Origin: Roseateles aquatilis | GTDB taxonomy: Bacteria; Pseudomonadota; Gammaproteobacteria; Burkholderiales; Burkholderiaceae_C | Direction: 5' to 3' | Length of the DNA: 64,000 bases | Assembly: GCF_002205645.1 (NCBI RefSeq) | Contig: NZ_NIOF01000004.1 | Location: forward strand, 372,001-436,000 | Shown: positions 32,369 to 40,690 of the stretch, piece by piece | Layout: each line of letters starts with the position of its first letter | How positions within the stretch are numbered: the first letter of the stretch is position 1 | Translations under genes and position numbers: made by a program | Notes under the pieces: model-generated | What the model was told of the DNA's origin: nothing | Database searches by the model: none | The model's input: the letters and a program-made list of their open reading frames with translations, nothing else

Positions 32369-33499
32369 ATGGCATCGGTCACACCCCGAGGCGACAAGTT
32401 CCTTGCTCAAGTCCGCATCAAGCAAGGCGGCGTCGTAATTTTCTCAGAGTCGAAGGTCTTCGACACCCGCGCCCAAGCGACCTCCTGGGGAGAGCGCCTG
32501 GAAGCAAAGGTCAAGGCCGAGGGCCCTGCCCGCCACACATCGTCCAAGACGACGGTCGGGCAGTTGGTGCGCATGCACCTCGAAGCTCAGTTGAAGGTCC
32601 GCCCCCTGCTGGGGAGATCGACCATCCACAACCACGAGAAGATCGCGCAGGAGTTCGATCAAGTTCTCGTCAAAGACTTAAGGCCGAAGCACCTTATTGA
32701 TTATGCCATCCGTCGCAAGACAAAGGACGGCGTGACGCCAGCGACGATCAAGAGCGACCTCTCGCCGGTTTCCGCCGCCTTCGGCGTGGCCAGGATTGCC
32801 TACGAGATTGATGCCGATCCGGAGGTTATCCAGACGGCCATGCATTATCTGGATGAGCAAGGTCTGGTTTCCAAATCGAAGGAAATCATTCGATGGGTTG
32901 ACCAAGAGGAGGAAGACGCCTTACTGGCTGAGTTTGAACGGCGCAATCAGCATCACCAGACCGAAATTGACATGATTTTGGTCTATAAATTTGCGCTGGC
33001 ATTTCCACGCAGGCTGAGCGAGCTTGGTCGCTTGGAATGGAAAGATATTGATTCTAAGCGCCGCACGATCATTATTCGGAAGGTGAAACATCCGAAGCGG
33101 AAGGAATACAACGACCAGACCGTGCCGCTTCTCGCGCCGGCCTGGGATCTCCTACAGATCATCCCAAAATTGGAGGCGCGGGTCTTTCCCCACAACATGG
33201 AATCCGCCTCGGCCGCTTTCGAAAGGGCGCGCAACCGAATTGCCATCACCGGCATGCCGCGCATCAAGGATTTGAGATTCCATGATCTGCGACATACAGG
33301 GATCAGCATGCTGTTCTGGCACGGGTTCCAGATCGCGGAAGTAGCCATGGTATCCGGCCATACCAACTGGAACACCTTGCGGCGCTACACCCATATCCGC
33401 CCGGAAGATTTGCATCGGCGATTCGAGCAACTCAAGCAGGCGGCCCCCTCGAAGTCGGCGCCGCATGCTGATCTCTCGCGCAAAATGGCGAACGATTGA
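32369..33499 (+). CDS. Tyrosine-type site-specific integrase of a dusA-linked element
   Basis: 376 aa tyrosine recombinase. The catalytic set is visible: Arg in FPRRLSELGRLEWKDID, the beta-hairpin Lys region IRKVKHPKRKEY, HDLRHTG (His, Arg), GHTNW and the nucleophile Tyr in RRYTHIR. The N-terminal half has an Arm/SAM-like DNA-binding region (MASVTPRGDKFLAQVRIKQG). The start at 32369 is preferred to an overlong reading from 32297 that runs through the repeats. Position head to head with dusA fits integrases known to insert at the dusA 5' end. Confidence 0.92.
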   Translation: MASVTPRGDKFLAQVRIKQGGVVIFSESKVFDTRAQATSWGERLEAKVKAEGPARHTSSKTTVGQLVRMHLEAQLKVRPLLGRSTIHNHEKIAQEFDQVLVKDLRPKHLIDYAIRRKTKDGVTPATIKSDLSPVSAAFGVARIAYEIDADPEVIQTAMHYLDEQGLVSKSKEIIRWVDQEEEDALLAEFERRNQHHQTEIDMILVYKFALAFPRRLSELGRLEWKDIDSKRRTIIIRKVKHPKRKEYNDQTVPLLAPAWDLLQIIPKLEARVFPHNMESASAAFERARNRIAITGMPRIKDLRFHDLRHTGISMLFWHGFQIAEVAMVSGHTNWNTLRRYTHIRPEDLHRRFEQLKQAAPSKSAPHADLSRKMAND

Positions 33500-34170
33500 G
33501 TGTCAGCCCGCGCCTGCTGCTACATACGGCGGCGCCGCCCCGCGAGTGCGCAAAGGCTGTCTCCTGACACGTATTCGCAGGCCACTTGAGCGACCGCGCC
33601 CCGCAAGGGCTGCAGCGGGTCCCGAGCGGTTCTGCAGGCGTGCGGCAAGTGGGCGCGATCGACGGAAGAAGCCTATTGCGAGCCCCTCAGGAGTCCGTGG
33701 CCGGTCCACAGTACGGCCAATTTGATCCGACAACCCCGAGGGCGATGTCCGCTGACTCGGCTGGCCTGCGTGGACGGGGCGTTTTCGGCGCACTCGCTGC
33801 GCCCGGAACTTGTGACCGAGGCCGGCCGCAAGGGGTGATCTCGGTTTAGGGCGGAAAGTCGACACGCCCCCTTTAGCCCATGATGCATGGGTGTGCGCCC
33901 AGGTAGATGCCGAGTAGCGGCCGGCGGCTCTCAAGTCGATCGGTGGATGAGCTTAGGCAGCACCTGTTTGCCCAAGTACTTGTGTCTATAGCTCGCCACG
34001 ACGCACTCCATCACCTCCGCGAGCGACTGTGAGAGCGGGCGAACGATAGGTTGAAGACGGACAAACCCCCTTGGCAGAGAAGCAGTGGCCGTTGCAGCTA
34101 CGAGGTATACAGAAGTCCGACAACCAGAGACTAAACGAGCGAAATCATCAGGGTCGCAGAGTTCATCGCG
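33500..34170. other. About 670 bp without a recognised gene
   Basis: Only short open frames with no family I recognise. A 109-codon frame on the minus strand (33931-34260) has protein-like composition (VSGCRTSVYLVAATATASLP and RHKYLGKQVLPKLIH) but no name; it overlaps the amidotransferase relic, so it is not called. No tRNA or insertion-sequence ends are seen. Probably debris of the island. Confidence 0.5.
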
Positions 34171-34172
34171 AG

Positions 34173-34322
34173 AATCCAGGAGCCCGCGTCGCGCCGATGG
34201 GTCACAAAAAAATCGGCTTCGGCCCCGTCGAGATGTCGCCGCAAGCCCTAGCGTCGCCACTAGTGCATCTCGGCTCGCAGCCGGTGCTGCATTGGCACGG
34301 TGCTCAGCTCGAATTGGTCAAT
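34173..34322 (+). pseudogene. Fragment of a class I glutamine amidotransferase
   Basis: Roughly 50 codons reading NPGARVAPMGHKKIGFGPVE and then LGSQPVLHWHGAQLEL. This matches the segment between the nucleophile elbow and the catalytic His in GMP-synthase-like amidotransferases, where the usual text is close to GARVYPMGxKEIGF and PVLHWHGDQFEL (from memory). The nucleophile Cys part upstream and the NQAF part downstream are missing, so it is a remnant. Confidence 0.55.
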
Positions 34323-34420
34323 GACAGACTGGTTCAACCGAACGCGCGGCTTTGGCGACGACGTGCGCGATTTTGCGGACACAGCAGCGATGCTCAGCGT
34401 GCTTGGCATCACGTCTCGCC

Positions 34421-35359
34421 TCATGCCCGGGGCGGATTTTGATCCGCTGCGGCAGCCTCGGCCTTCAGCCAAGCTACGAACTGCGTCGCGACCTCGCTCA
34501 ACATCTGGTGCCGGCGGGTGAGGACGTGATACGCCAGCCAGTGGCGCATTGTCATTTGCGGAAATGGCGTGACCAGTTCCCCGTGTCGAAGCTGCGACTC
34601 CACCAACTCCAGCGCGCACAAGGCGACGCCATGCCCCGCAGCCGCGAGTTGTGCCAGCACATTCGAGTCCGTCACGACATGCCCCCGCTGGAAGTTCAGC
34701 GGTACCTCCGGGAACTGCTGATGCCAGCGATCCCAGTCATCCGCATTTCGATCATGCAGCAGTTGGTAGTGCTGAAGGTCAGCCGGAAGGAGAAGCGCCT
34801 TCGGTCCCTTCAGCAAGCTCGGGCTGCAGACTGGTGCGTAGTTCAGACCCAGAAGAAACTCGGCATCGAAGCCTGGCCAATGACCATCGCCCCACTTGAT
34901 GGCGAACTCGACCTCGCGCGGAAACTCGACTCGCTGGGTCGTCAGCAGGAGCTTGATCTGCAGGCCAGGGAAACGCTGCGTGAATTGCTTCAGCCGGGGT
35001 GTCAGCCAGAACGCGCTCAACACCGGTTCGGCTTCTACATGAAGCGTCGGTGCCTCTCCCTTGCGTGCGCAGCGGTCGAAGGCGACCACCAACTCGTCGA
35101 AGGCGCCGCGAATGTCGTTGAGCAGGTCGTGTCCCGCAGATGTCAGGCTGACCGAGCGCGTGGAGCGGACGAACAGTTGCACGCCGAGGGCTTCCTCCAG
35201 CCTCACCACCTGTTGGCTCACGGCCGACTGGGACAGGTGGAGCAGATCGGCTGCTCGCGTGAAGCTGCCATGTTCCGCCACCGTCTTGAACGCCAGCAGC
35301 AGACTGAGATGAGGCAGTCGGGTGACCACCTGGGTCTCATTAGGCCGTTTAATAAGCAC
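34421..35359 (-). CDS. LysR-family transcriptional regulator (GcvA-like)
   Basis: 312 aa. N-terminal winged HTH: PHLSLLLAFKTVAEHGSF and SQSAVSQQVVRLEEALG, LFVRSTRSVSLTSAG. The substrate-binding domain follows, with DADDWDRWHQ-like GcvA features (DRNADDWDRWHQQFPE) and a late VVTDSNVLAQLAAAGHGVAL. It is divergent from the BCCT operon and most likely regulates it. The GTG at 35359 is the longest start; a GTG at 35329 would free the palindrome at 35352-35366 as an upstream operator. Confidence 0.88.
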   Translation of the reverse strand: MLIKRPNETQVVTRLPHLSLLLAFKTVAEHGSFTRAADLLHLSQSAVSQQVVRLEEALGVQLFVRSTRSVSLTSAGHDLLNDIRGAFDELVVAFDRCARKGEAPTLHVEAEPVLSAFWLTPRLKQFTQRFPGLQIKLLLTTQRVEFPREVEFAIKWGDGHWPGFDAEFLLGLNYAPVCSPSLLKGPKALLLPADLQHYQLLHDRNADDWDRWHQQFPEVPLNFQRGHVVTDSNVLAQLAAAGHGVALCALELVESQLRHGELVTPFPQMTMRHWLAYHVLTRRHQMLSEVATQFVAWLKAEAAAADQNPPRA

Positions 35360-35366
35360 CGCTTAT
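35352..35366. promoter_or_regulatory. LysR-type palindrome between LysR and BCCT genes
   Basis: ATAAGC-ACC-GCTTAT, perfect 6-bp arms with a T-N11-A core (TAAGCACCGCTTA), the classic LysR-regulator box. It overlaps the longest possible start of the LysR gene, supporting a shorter LysR protein or autoregulation. Confidence 0.55.
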
Positions 35367-35467
35367 GAATCCATTAAGAACTGACGTTTCCCCGCGCTCT
35401 TGGTGAAGCTTACATTACATCTCGCATGGAAGCTACGGCAATTAACTTATTATAGGAGCGAGACATC

Positions 35468-35518
35468 ATGCAAACCATCGCTATCGGTCACCTCATGGCA
35501 GGAGGCGGTCATGTCTAA
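35468..35518 (+). CDS. Possible 16-codon leader peptide overlapping the BCCT start
   Basis: ATG at 35468 after TAGGAGCG (GGAG at 35455-35458) reads MQTIAIGHLMAGGGHV and stops at 35518, inside the first codons of the transporter gene (ATG 35511). The BCCT Shine-Dalgarno (AGGAGG) lies within this reading frame. Translation of the leader could open or couple the transporter start. Whether it is made is unknown. Confidence 0.35.
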   Translation: MQTIAIGHLMAGGGHV

Positions 35519-37061
35519 ATACTTGATCGCCACAGAATCAGCCCCTCAAAAGGACCGAGTACTGATTGTCTCCAGCATCGTGGTAGTTGCATTGACCATG
35601 GCGCTGTTGATAGCCTTTCCAGATCGCTCCAAGACCTTCGCTGATGAGTTATTTAATGGTGCAACCAAGACCTTCGGCACGATCGTTCAACTACTCGGAT
35701 TTGTTTGCGTCGTATTGATAGGATGGTTGGCCGCCGGCAAGTATGGAAATATTCGCCTGGGAACGGACAGCCCTGAATATAGCAATACCGCTTGGGTATT
35801 CATGTTTGTTTGTGCGGGCCTCGGTTCGGCCACGATGTACTGGGCTTTCACCGAATGGGCATATTACTATGTGACGCCGGGTCTCAATATTGCTGCAAGC
35901 AGCAAGGAAGCGCTGGAATTCAGCGTCGCTTACTCGTTCTTCCACTGGGGCATCACGCCCTGGGGCTTCTACGGCATCGCCTCGCTCGCGATGGCATATC
36001 ACTTCCATGTGCGCCGCAACAAGGGCCTCAGCTTGGCCGGCATCATCGAAGCAGTCACTGGCCTCAGCGCGCACGGCGTGCTCGGCCGGATTATTGACCT
36101 GGTGTTCCTGTTCGCGACCTTCGGCGGCCTGATCCTCACGACCACGCTGACGACATCGACCGTCGCCAAGGGGCTCGCCGATCTGGTCGGCATCGAAGAC
36201 AGTTTCGCGCTCAAGGCCGGCCTCGTCGCCCTCGTGACTCTGGTGTTCTCGCTGAGCTCGTGGATCGGTATCGGCTCCGGCATGCAGCGCCTTGCGAAGC
36301 TGGCCTGCGGCCTCACCCTGGCTTTCGCGCTGGTGGTTCTCGTCATGGGCCCGACCGGCTTCATCGTCAACAACTTCGCTAATGCCGTCGGACTGAGCCT
36401 GCAGAACTTCGTGCACATGAGCTTCTTCACCGACCCCATCGGGGACGGTGCGTTCACGCGCGACTGGACTGTTTTCTACTGGCTCTACTGGATCACCTAT
36501 ACGCCTGGCGTCGCCATCTTCGTGACGCGCGTCTCCAAGGGCCGCACGATCCGCGAGGTGGTGCTGGCGATGATCCTGGGCGGTTGCGGCGGCTGCTGGT
36601 TCTTCTTCGGCAGCCTGGAAAGCTATGCGATCCATCAGTTCATGCACAACGTGGTGAACACTCCGGCCATGCTGAACGGATTGGGCGGCGAAGCGGCGGT
36701 GTCTCAGCTGCTCTCGAACCTACCGCTCGGCAAGCTGATGTCGGTCGTGTACTTCGTTCTGATGCTGGTCTTCCTCGCCTCGCACCTGGATGCGACGGCC
36801 TACACCGTCGCCGCCACCAGCACGAAGAACCTCCGCGAAGGGCAAGACCCGTCCCCGGGCTTGCGCCTGTTTTGGTGCGTGATGCTGGCCATCCTGCCGC
36901 TGGGGATGCTCTACATCAAGGCGCCGCTGAGCACCCTCAAGACCGCGGTCATCCTGACGGCCATCCCCTTCGTGATCATCCTCGCGGTGAAGATCTGGGG
37001 CCTGTTCAAGTGGCTGCGCGAGGATCACGACTCAGTGGCGCCCCTGCCTGCCAAATATTGA
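35511..37061 (+). CDS. BCCT-family (betaine/carnitine/choline) transporter
   Basis: 516 aa, twelve membrane helices. SATMYWAFTEWAYYYVTPG and AYSFFHWGITPWGFYGIASL contain the aromatic residues of the substrate path; WTVFYWLYWITYTPGVAIF and VSKGRTIREVVLAMIL match the BCCT consensus and resemble the CaiT side of the family. It moves quaternary ammonium or related compounds. AGGAGG sits 6 nt before the ATG. Followed after 48 bp by an enolase-superfamily enzyme and then a porin, suggesting a catabolic rather than osmoprotective role. Confidence 0.92.
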   Translation: MSKYLIATESAPQKDRVLIVSSIVVVALTMALLIAFPDRSKTFADELFNGATKTFGTIVQLLGFVCVVLIGWLAAGKYGNIRLGTDSPEYSNTAWVFMFVCAGLGSATMYWAFTEWAYYYVTPGLNIAASSKEALEFSVAYSFFHWGITPWGFYGIASLAMAYHFHVRRNKGLSLAGIIEAVTGLSAHGVLGRIIDLVFLFATFGGLILTTTLTTSTVAKGLADLVGIEDSFALKAGLVALVTLVFSLSSWIGIGSGMQRLAKLACGLTLAFALVVLVMGPTGFIVNNFANAVGLSLQNFVHMSFFTDPIGDGAFTRDWTVFYWLYWITYTPGVAIFVTRVSKGRTIREVVLAMILGGCGGCWFFFGSLESYAIHQFMHNVVNTPAMLNGLGGEAAVSQLLSNLPLGKLMSVVYFVLMLVFLASHLDATAYTVAATSTKNLREGQDPSPGLRLFWCVMLAILPLGMLYIKAPLSTLKTAVILTAIPFVIILAVKIWGLFKWLREDHDSVAPLPAKY

Positions 37062-37109
37062 TCGACACGCCAGTCGATCGAAGCCAAGCCAACTTACCAG
37101 CGCTAAAAA

Positions 37110-38231
37110 ATGAAGATCACCGATGTTGAAGCCATCTGGTTGCGGGTTCCCGCCCTGGACCAGGCCTGCGAATGGGGCGAAGACGCCCTGATCGTACGCA
37201 TCCACACGGATACCGGCCTGATCGGCCTGGGCGAGACCGACAGCTCGCCCGCCGTCGTGAAGGCGCTGATCGAGACGCCCGCGTCTCACGAGACCTGCCA
37301 GGGGCTGCGGCAGGTGCTGATCGGCGAGAACCCGCTGGAGATCGATCGGCTGTGGAAGAAGATGTACCGCTCGACCGAATACATGGGTCGTCGCGGGGTG
37401 GCCATCCATGCGATCAGCGCCTTGGACATCGCCCTCTGGGACATTGCCGGCCAGCACTACCAGGTGCCGGTCCACACGCTGCTGGGCGGCAAGTACCGCG
37501 ACCGCATCGAGGCCTATGGCACCTTCATTCCCGCGGCCACGGACGAGCAGAACCATGCCATCGTCGCGCGCCTGCTGAGCCAAGGGCTGCGCAGCATCAA
37601 GCTGGGCGGCGCAGGCTTCGGCGAGAACCTGCCGAGGGATGCGCACATCCTGCGCAAGATTCGCGAACAGGTCGGTGACGAGGTCCAGATCCAGATCGAT
37701 CTGGTCGGGCGCTGGCTGAATTCTTCCCACGCGATGGCGCAGTGCAATGCGCTGCGCGAGTTCAATCTGGGATGGATCGAAGAGCCGCTTTCCTCGGACG
37801 ATCTGCGCGGTCTCGCCTATCTCGCCGAGCATGCCGGCATTCCGGTGTCGGGCGGCGAAGGCCTGGCGACGCGGCATGAATTCCGCGCCTTCCTCGAAGG
37901 CAGCCGGCCGGCCATCGTTCAGCCCGATATCACTCGTTGCGGCGGCATCAGCGAAATGCTGCACATCTACGAAATGGCCCAGGAATACGGCGCCCGCCTG
38001 GTGCCCCATGGTTTCAGCACCGGCATCCTGTTGGCGGCGACGATTCACTTCCTGGCCTCTCGAGAATTCGGCAATCTGATCGAATACTCGCAGAGCGACA
38101 GTCCCTTGTTCCGCGGTCTCGTCAAGAACTTGACGCCGCTCGAAAACGGCAGTGTCAAGGTATCCGATACCCCGGGCCTCGGCATCGTTCTCGACGAGGA
38201 CATGGTGCAGCGCTACCGAGTCCGGAAATAA
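37110..38231 (+). CDS. Mandelate racemase/muconate lactonising enzyme family protein
   Basis: 373 aa enolase-superfamily enzyme. Capping domain first (MKITDVEAIWLRVPALDQ), then TIM barrel. Metal ligands are Asp in QIQIDLVGRW, Glu in GWIEEPLSSDD and Glu in SGGEGLATR. The base on the second strand reads SIKLGGAGFG, so a single Lys is present where many relatives have KxK. A His follows in VPHGFSTGI. Activity is dehydration, racemisation or epimerisation of a carboxylate; next to a BCCT transporter a betaine-type acid is plausible. Confidence 0.88.
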   Translation: MKITDVEAIWLRVPALDQACEWGEDALIVRIHTDTGLIGLGETDSSPAVVKALIETPASHETCQGLRQVLIGENPLEIDRLWKKMYRSTEYMGRRGVAIHAISALDIALWDIAGQHYQVPVHTLLGGKYRDRIEAYGTFIPAATDEQNHAIVARLLSQGLRSIKLGGAGFGENLPRDAHILRKIREQVGDEVQIQIDLVGRWLNSSHAMAQCNALREFNLGWIEEPLSSDDLRGLAYLAEHAGIPVSGGEGLATRHEFRAFLEGSRPAIVQPDITRCGGISEMLHIYEMAQEYGARLVPHGFSTGILLAATIHFLASREFGNLIEYSQSDSPLFRGLVKNLTPLENGSVKVSDTPGLGIVLDEDMVQRYRVRK

Positions 38232-38394
38232 GCGCTGCGCGCTTGGCCTGAGACACCATCGTCTCGGCAAAGAACCAAAAACACAAACCGCCAGTAATCA
38301 GGCCCCGTGAAATTCGGTCGCCTAGGCTTTGCTGTGCCTGTGTCATTACCAAAAACCGAATATCCGGTTCATACAACGATCAGCAGGAGACAGA

Positions 38395-39543
38395 ATGAAT
38401 CACTTCACTAAGACCCTCGCGGCGCTGGCCATCACCAGCCTCTGCGGCGCTGCAAGTGCACAAGCCAGCTTCACCCTGTACGGCGTCCTCGACGTCGGCA
38501 TGGACTTCACCAACAACAGCGGCGGCAAGAAGCTGTGGAACATGCGGGACGGCACCTCCGACGGCATGTACGGTAGCCGCTGGGGCGTGAGAGGCGAAGA
38601 GGATCTGGGCGGCGGCCTCAAGGCGTTGTTCAAGCTGGAAAGCGGCTTCAGGGTGGACAGCGGCACGCTCGCGCAAGGCGGCCGGCAGTTCGGCCGGCAG
38701 AGTTGGGTGGCCCTGTCTTCTGCCACGCTGGGCACGTTGACGCTGGGACGCCAATACGACTCCATCGTCGACTACCTCCAGCCGGTGAGCATGGACGGCA
38801 ACTGGGGTGGCCTCGCCTTCCATGCCGGCGACGTCGACAACATCGCCGATTCCTACCGCGTGAACAATGCGATTAAGTACACCAGCCCGCGGATGGCTGG
38901 CCTCCAGTTCGGTGGCATGGCCAGCCTCGCCGAGAGCAATGCAGCGGGCGCCAGCACGCTCGGCATGTGGAGCGCCGGGGCGTCCTACGCTACCGATGGC
39001 TTCAATGTCTCCGCGGGCTACCTCTCGGCCAAGCAGCCGGCCGCGCTCTTCACGGACGGCGACTTCGTCGCTAACACCACGGGTTCCGCCATCGGCGCCC
39101 ATGGCGCCTTCAGCTATGTCGGCACGCCATCCAAACAGCAGATCTTCGGCGCCGGTGCGACCTGGACCCTGAGTTCGACCACGCTGGGCGCGGATTTCAC
39201 GAGCACGCGCTTCGCCGATGCGAATGGGACGAGCAGCACGGTCAGATTCGACAACTACGAGGCCTGGGGCTCCTACGCTCTCTCGAAGGCCGCGACCATC
39301 GCTGCCGGCTACACCTTCACCGACGGCCGTGTCGGCTACTCGTCGTCGCGGCCGAAATACCACCAGCTCAATCTGATGGCCGACTATAAGCTGAACAAGT
39401 CGACCGAGCTGTATGTGTCGACCGCCTACCAGGTCGCGGCCGGTGCGGCCCAGCCCGCTGCGATCTTTGACGGCGTCGTCGGAGATGCCTCATCCACACA
39501 GCGGCAACTGGTGCTCCGCCTGGGCGTGGTTCACAAGTTCTAG
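38395..39543 (+). CDS. Gram-negative porin (trimeric general/substrate porin)
   Basis: 382 aa outer-membrane beta-barrel of the Burkholderiales porin family (Gram_neg_porin/porin_4). Signal peptide MNHFTKTLAALAITSLCGAA then ASAQASFTLYGVLDVGMD; SRWGVRGEEDLGGGLKALFK and RQSWVALSSATLGTLTLGRQ are standard. It ends in Phe (GVVHKF), the BAM recognition signal. CAGGAGA precedes the ATG. Together with the BCCT transporter it would complete uptake across both membranes. Confidence 0.93.
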   Translation: MNHFTKTLAALAITSLCGAASAQASFTLYGVLDVGMDFTNNSGGKKLWNMRDGTSDGMYGSRWGVRGEEDLGGGLKALFKLESGFRVDSGTLAQGGRQFGRQSWVALSSATLGTLTLGRQYDSIVDYLQPVSMDGNWGGLAFHAGDVDNIADSYRVNNAIKYTSPRMAGLQFGGMASLAESNAAGASTLGMWSAGASYATDGFNVSAGYLSAKQPAALFTDGDFVANTTGSAIGAHGAFSYVGTPSKQQIFGAGATWTLSSTTLGADFTSTRFADANGTSSTVRFDNYEAWGSYALSKAATIAAGYTFTDGRVGYSSSRPKYHQLNLMADYKLNKSTELYVSTAYQVAAGAAQPAAIFDGVVGDASSTQRQLVLRLGVVHKF

Positions 39544-39735
39544 GATTCAGCGTTGATGCCTGCAGAGAATCGCGGGCTGCGCGCGCCTTGCGTTGAGTCG
39601 GTTCGAATCGCCTTCGACTGTTTTCGATTTAACACTCAACCGAATCCCGCACATCGCAGCGGCACGCGATCTGCGACCGGAGAGTTCCCCCCGAAAGTGA
39701 ACGCCGTCCAGTGAGCATTGCATGCCCGTCGGCCT

Positions 39736-40044
39736 GGTGGCCCCAATCACGCGCGCCTGCCGCTCGATGGGCAGATGCGATTTCAGCTCCACGGCCACGC
39801 CGCCCAGGCGCTGCGCGTCGTACTGGCGGCCCTGTTCGGGTAGGTCACCCGGCACCTTCCATAGCCCTTCGGCAACGCGCTCCACGACGCCGACACGGCG
39901 CAGGGCTTCGAGCCAGCGGAGGTGGGCGGCCACGACCTCCTGCGGGTCGCGTCCGGGTACGGCCTGGCCCTGTGCCACCGCCAAGTGGTGGGCGGTGCGG
40001 TACAGGCCATCGCTCGCCAGCGCGGCGATGTTCCTGTCGGCCGC
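39736..40044 (-). pseudogene. Relic of a relaxase (DUF3363/TraI-type) gene
   Basis: About 103 codons reading DRNIAALASDGLYRTAHHLA through DPQEVVAAHLRWLEALRRVG, WKVPGDLPEQGRQYDAQRLG and ELKSHLPIERQARVIGAT. This resembles the DUF3363 part of mobilisation relaxases in proteobacterial integrative elements, from memory. No start or the rest of the relaxase is present. It is joined in frame behind an Lrp remnant, so the locus is a deletion or recombination scar. Confidence 0.6.
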
Positions 40045-40069
40045 GCGCACGTCGGCCGATCCCTTCACC

Positions 40070-40252
40070 TCCATCAACAGAAAATCCGCGTCTCCCGTCA
40101 CGTAATAGCACTGCCCGCTGGATGCGACGCTGCGCCGAGGCAGTGGACAAGTGCACGCGTGCCGCCATCTCGAGCAGCGGAACCATGTTGTCCTGCTGCA
40201 GGATGTCGAGTAGAGCCAGGTCGAATTCGTCCAGTTGGGCGGCGGGCTTCAT
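40070..40252 (-). pseudogene. Truncated Lrp/AsnC-family regulator
   Basis: The first 46 codons (QLDEFDLALLDILQQDNMVP, HLSTASAQRRIQR) are the HTH of an Lrp-type regulator very like the intact one at 47,720. About 70 codons are then missing. The text resumes out of frame with CYYVTGDADFLL (also in the intact copy). Beyond that the relaxase fragment follows. Divergent from the truncated lyase at 40,349, exactly as the intact pair is arranged. Confidence 0.8.
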
Positions 40253-40348
40253 CGATAAAGTTTCTCGTTCATAGGTGTTATTTAGAGATCATTTATCAAT
40301 CTACGCGAACTAAATTATCACAATCTTCCATTGTCCAGCGCCCCCCGC

Positions 40349-40639
40349 ATGCACTGGCGTACCCGACTTGTCCAGCCTCAAACCTTGGCCCGTGGCGACT
40401 TCGCCTCGCTGACCGTGCCCACCCACCGAGGCTCGACCGTGCTGTTCGGGCGGCTCGCCGATGTGGCCGACGACTGGCGCCAACGGGAGAGGGGCTACAC
40501 CTACGGACTATTCGGAACGGCAACTGCGCTGGAGTTGGCTGCCCGCGTCGGCCAGCTGGAAGACGCGCTGCATACCTTCGCGGTACTTGGTGGGCAGGCG
40601 GCAATCGCGCTGGTGCAAACGACGGAGCAGATGCCTTAA
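40349..40639 (+). pseudogene. Truncated Cys/Met-metabolism PLP lyase (N-terminal fragment)
   Basis: 97 codons starting MHWRTRLVQPQTLARGDF and containing TVPTHRGSTVLFGRLAD, YTYGLFGTATALELAARVGQ and GGQAAIAL. It aligns with the first 90 residues of the intact lyase at 46,462-47,619. It diverges after GGQAAIALV and stops, lacking the PLP Lys and most of the enzyme. Nonfunctional. Confidence 0.85.
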
Positions 40640-40690
40640 ATGATCGATGCAAGGACGCAGCCCTTCGACCTGCCAGATGTCGACCATGCA

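Noticed and set aside
33503-33934. A 143-codon minus frame after the integrase
   Set aside because: Basic and low-complexity, no family features, no plausible start signal.
33931-34260. A 109-codon minus frame with protein-like composition
   Set aside because: Overlaps the amidotransferase relic on the other strand, and I recognise no family; could be a remnant but cannot be supported.
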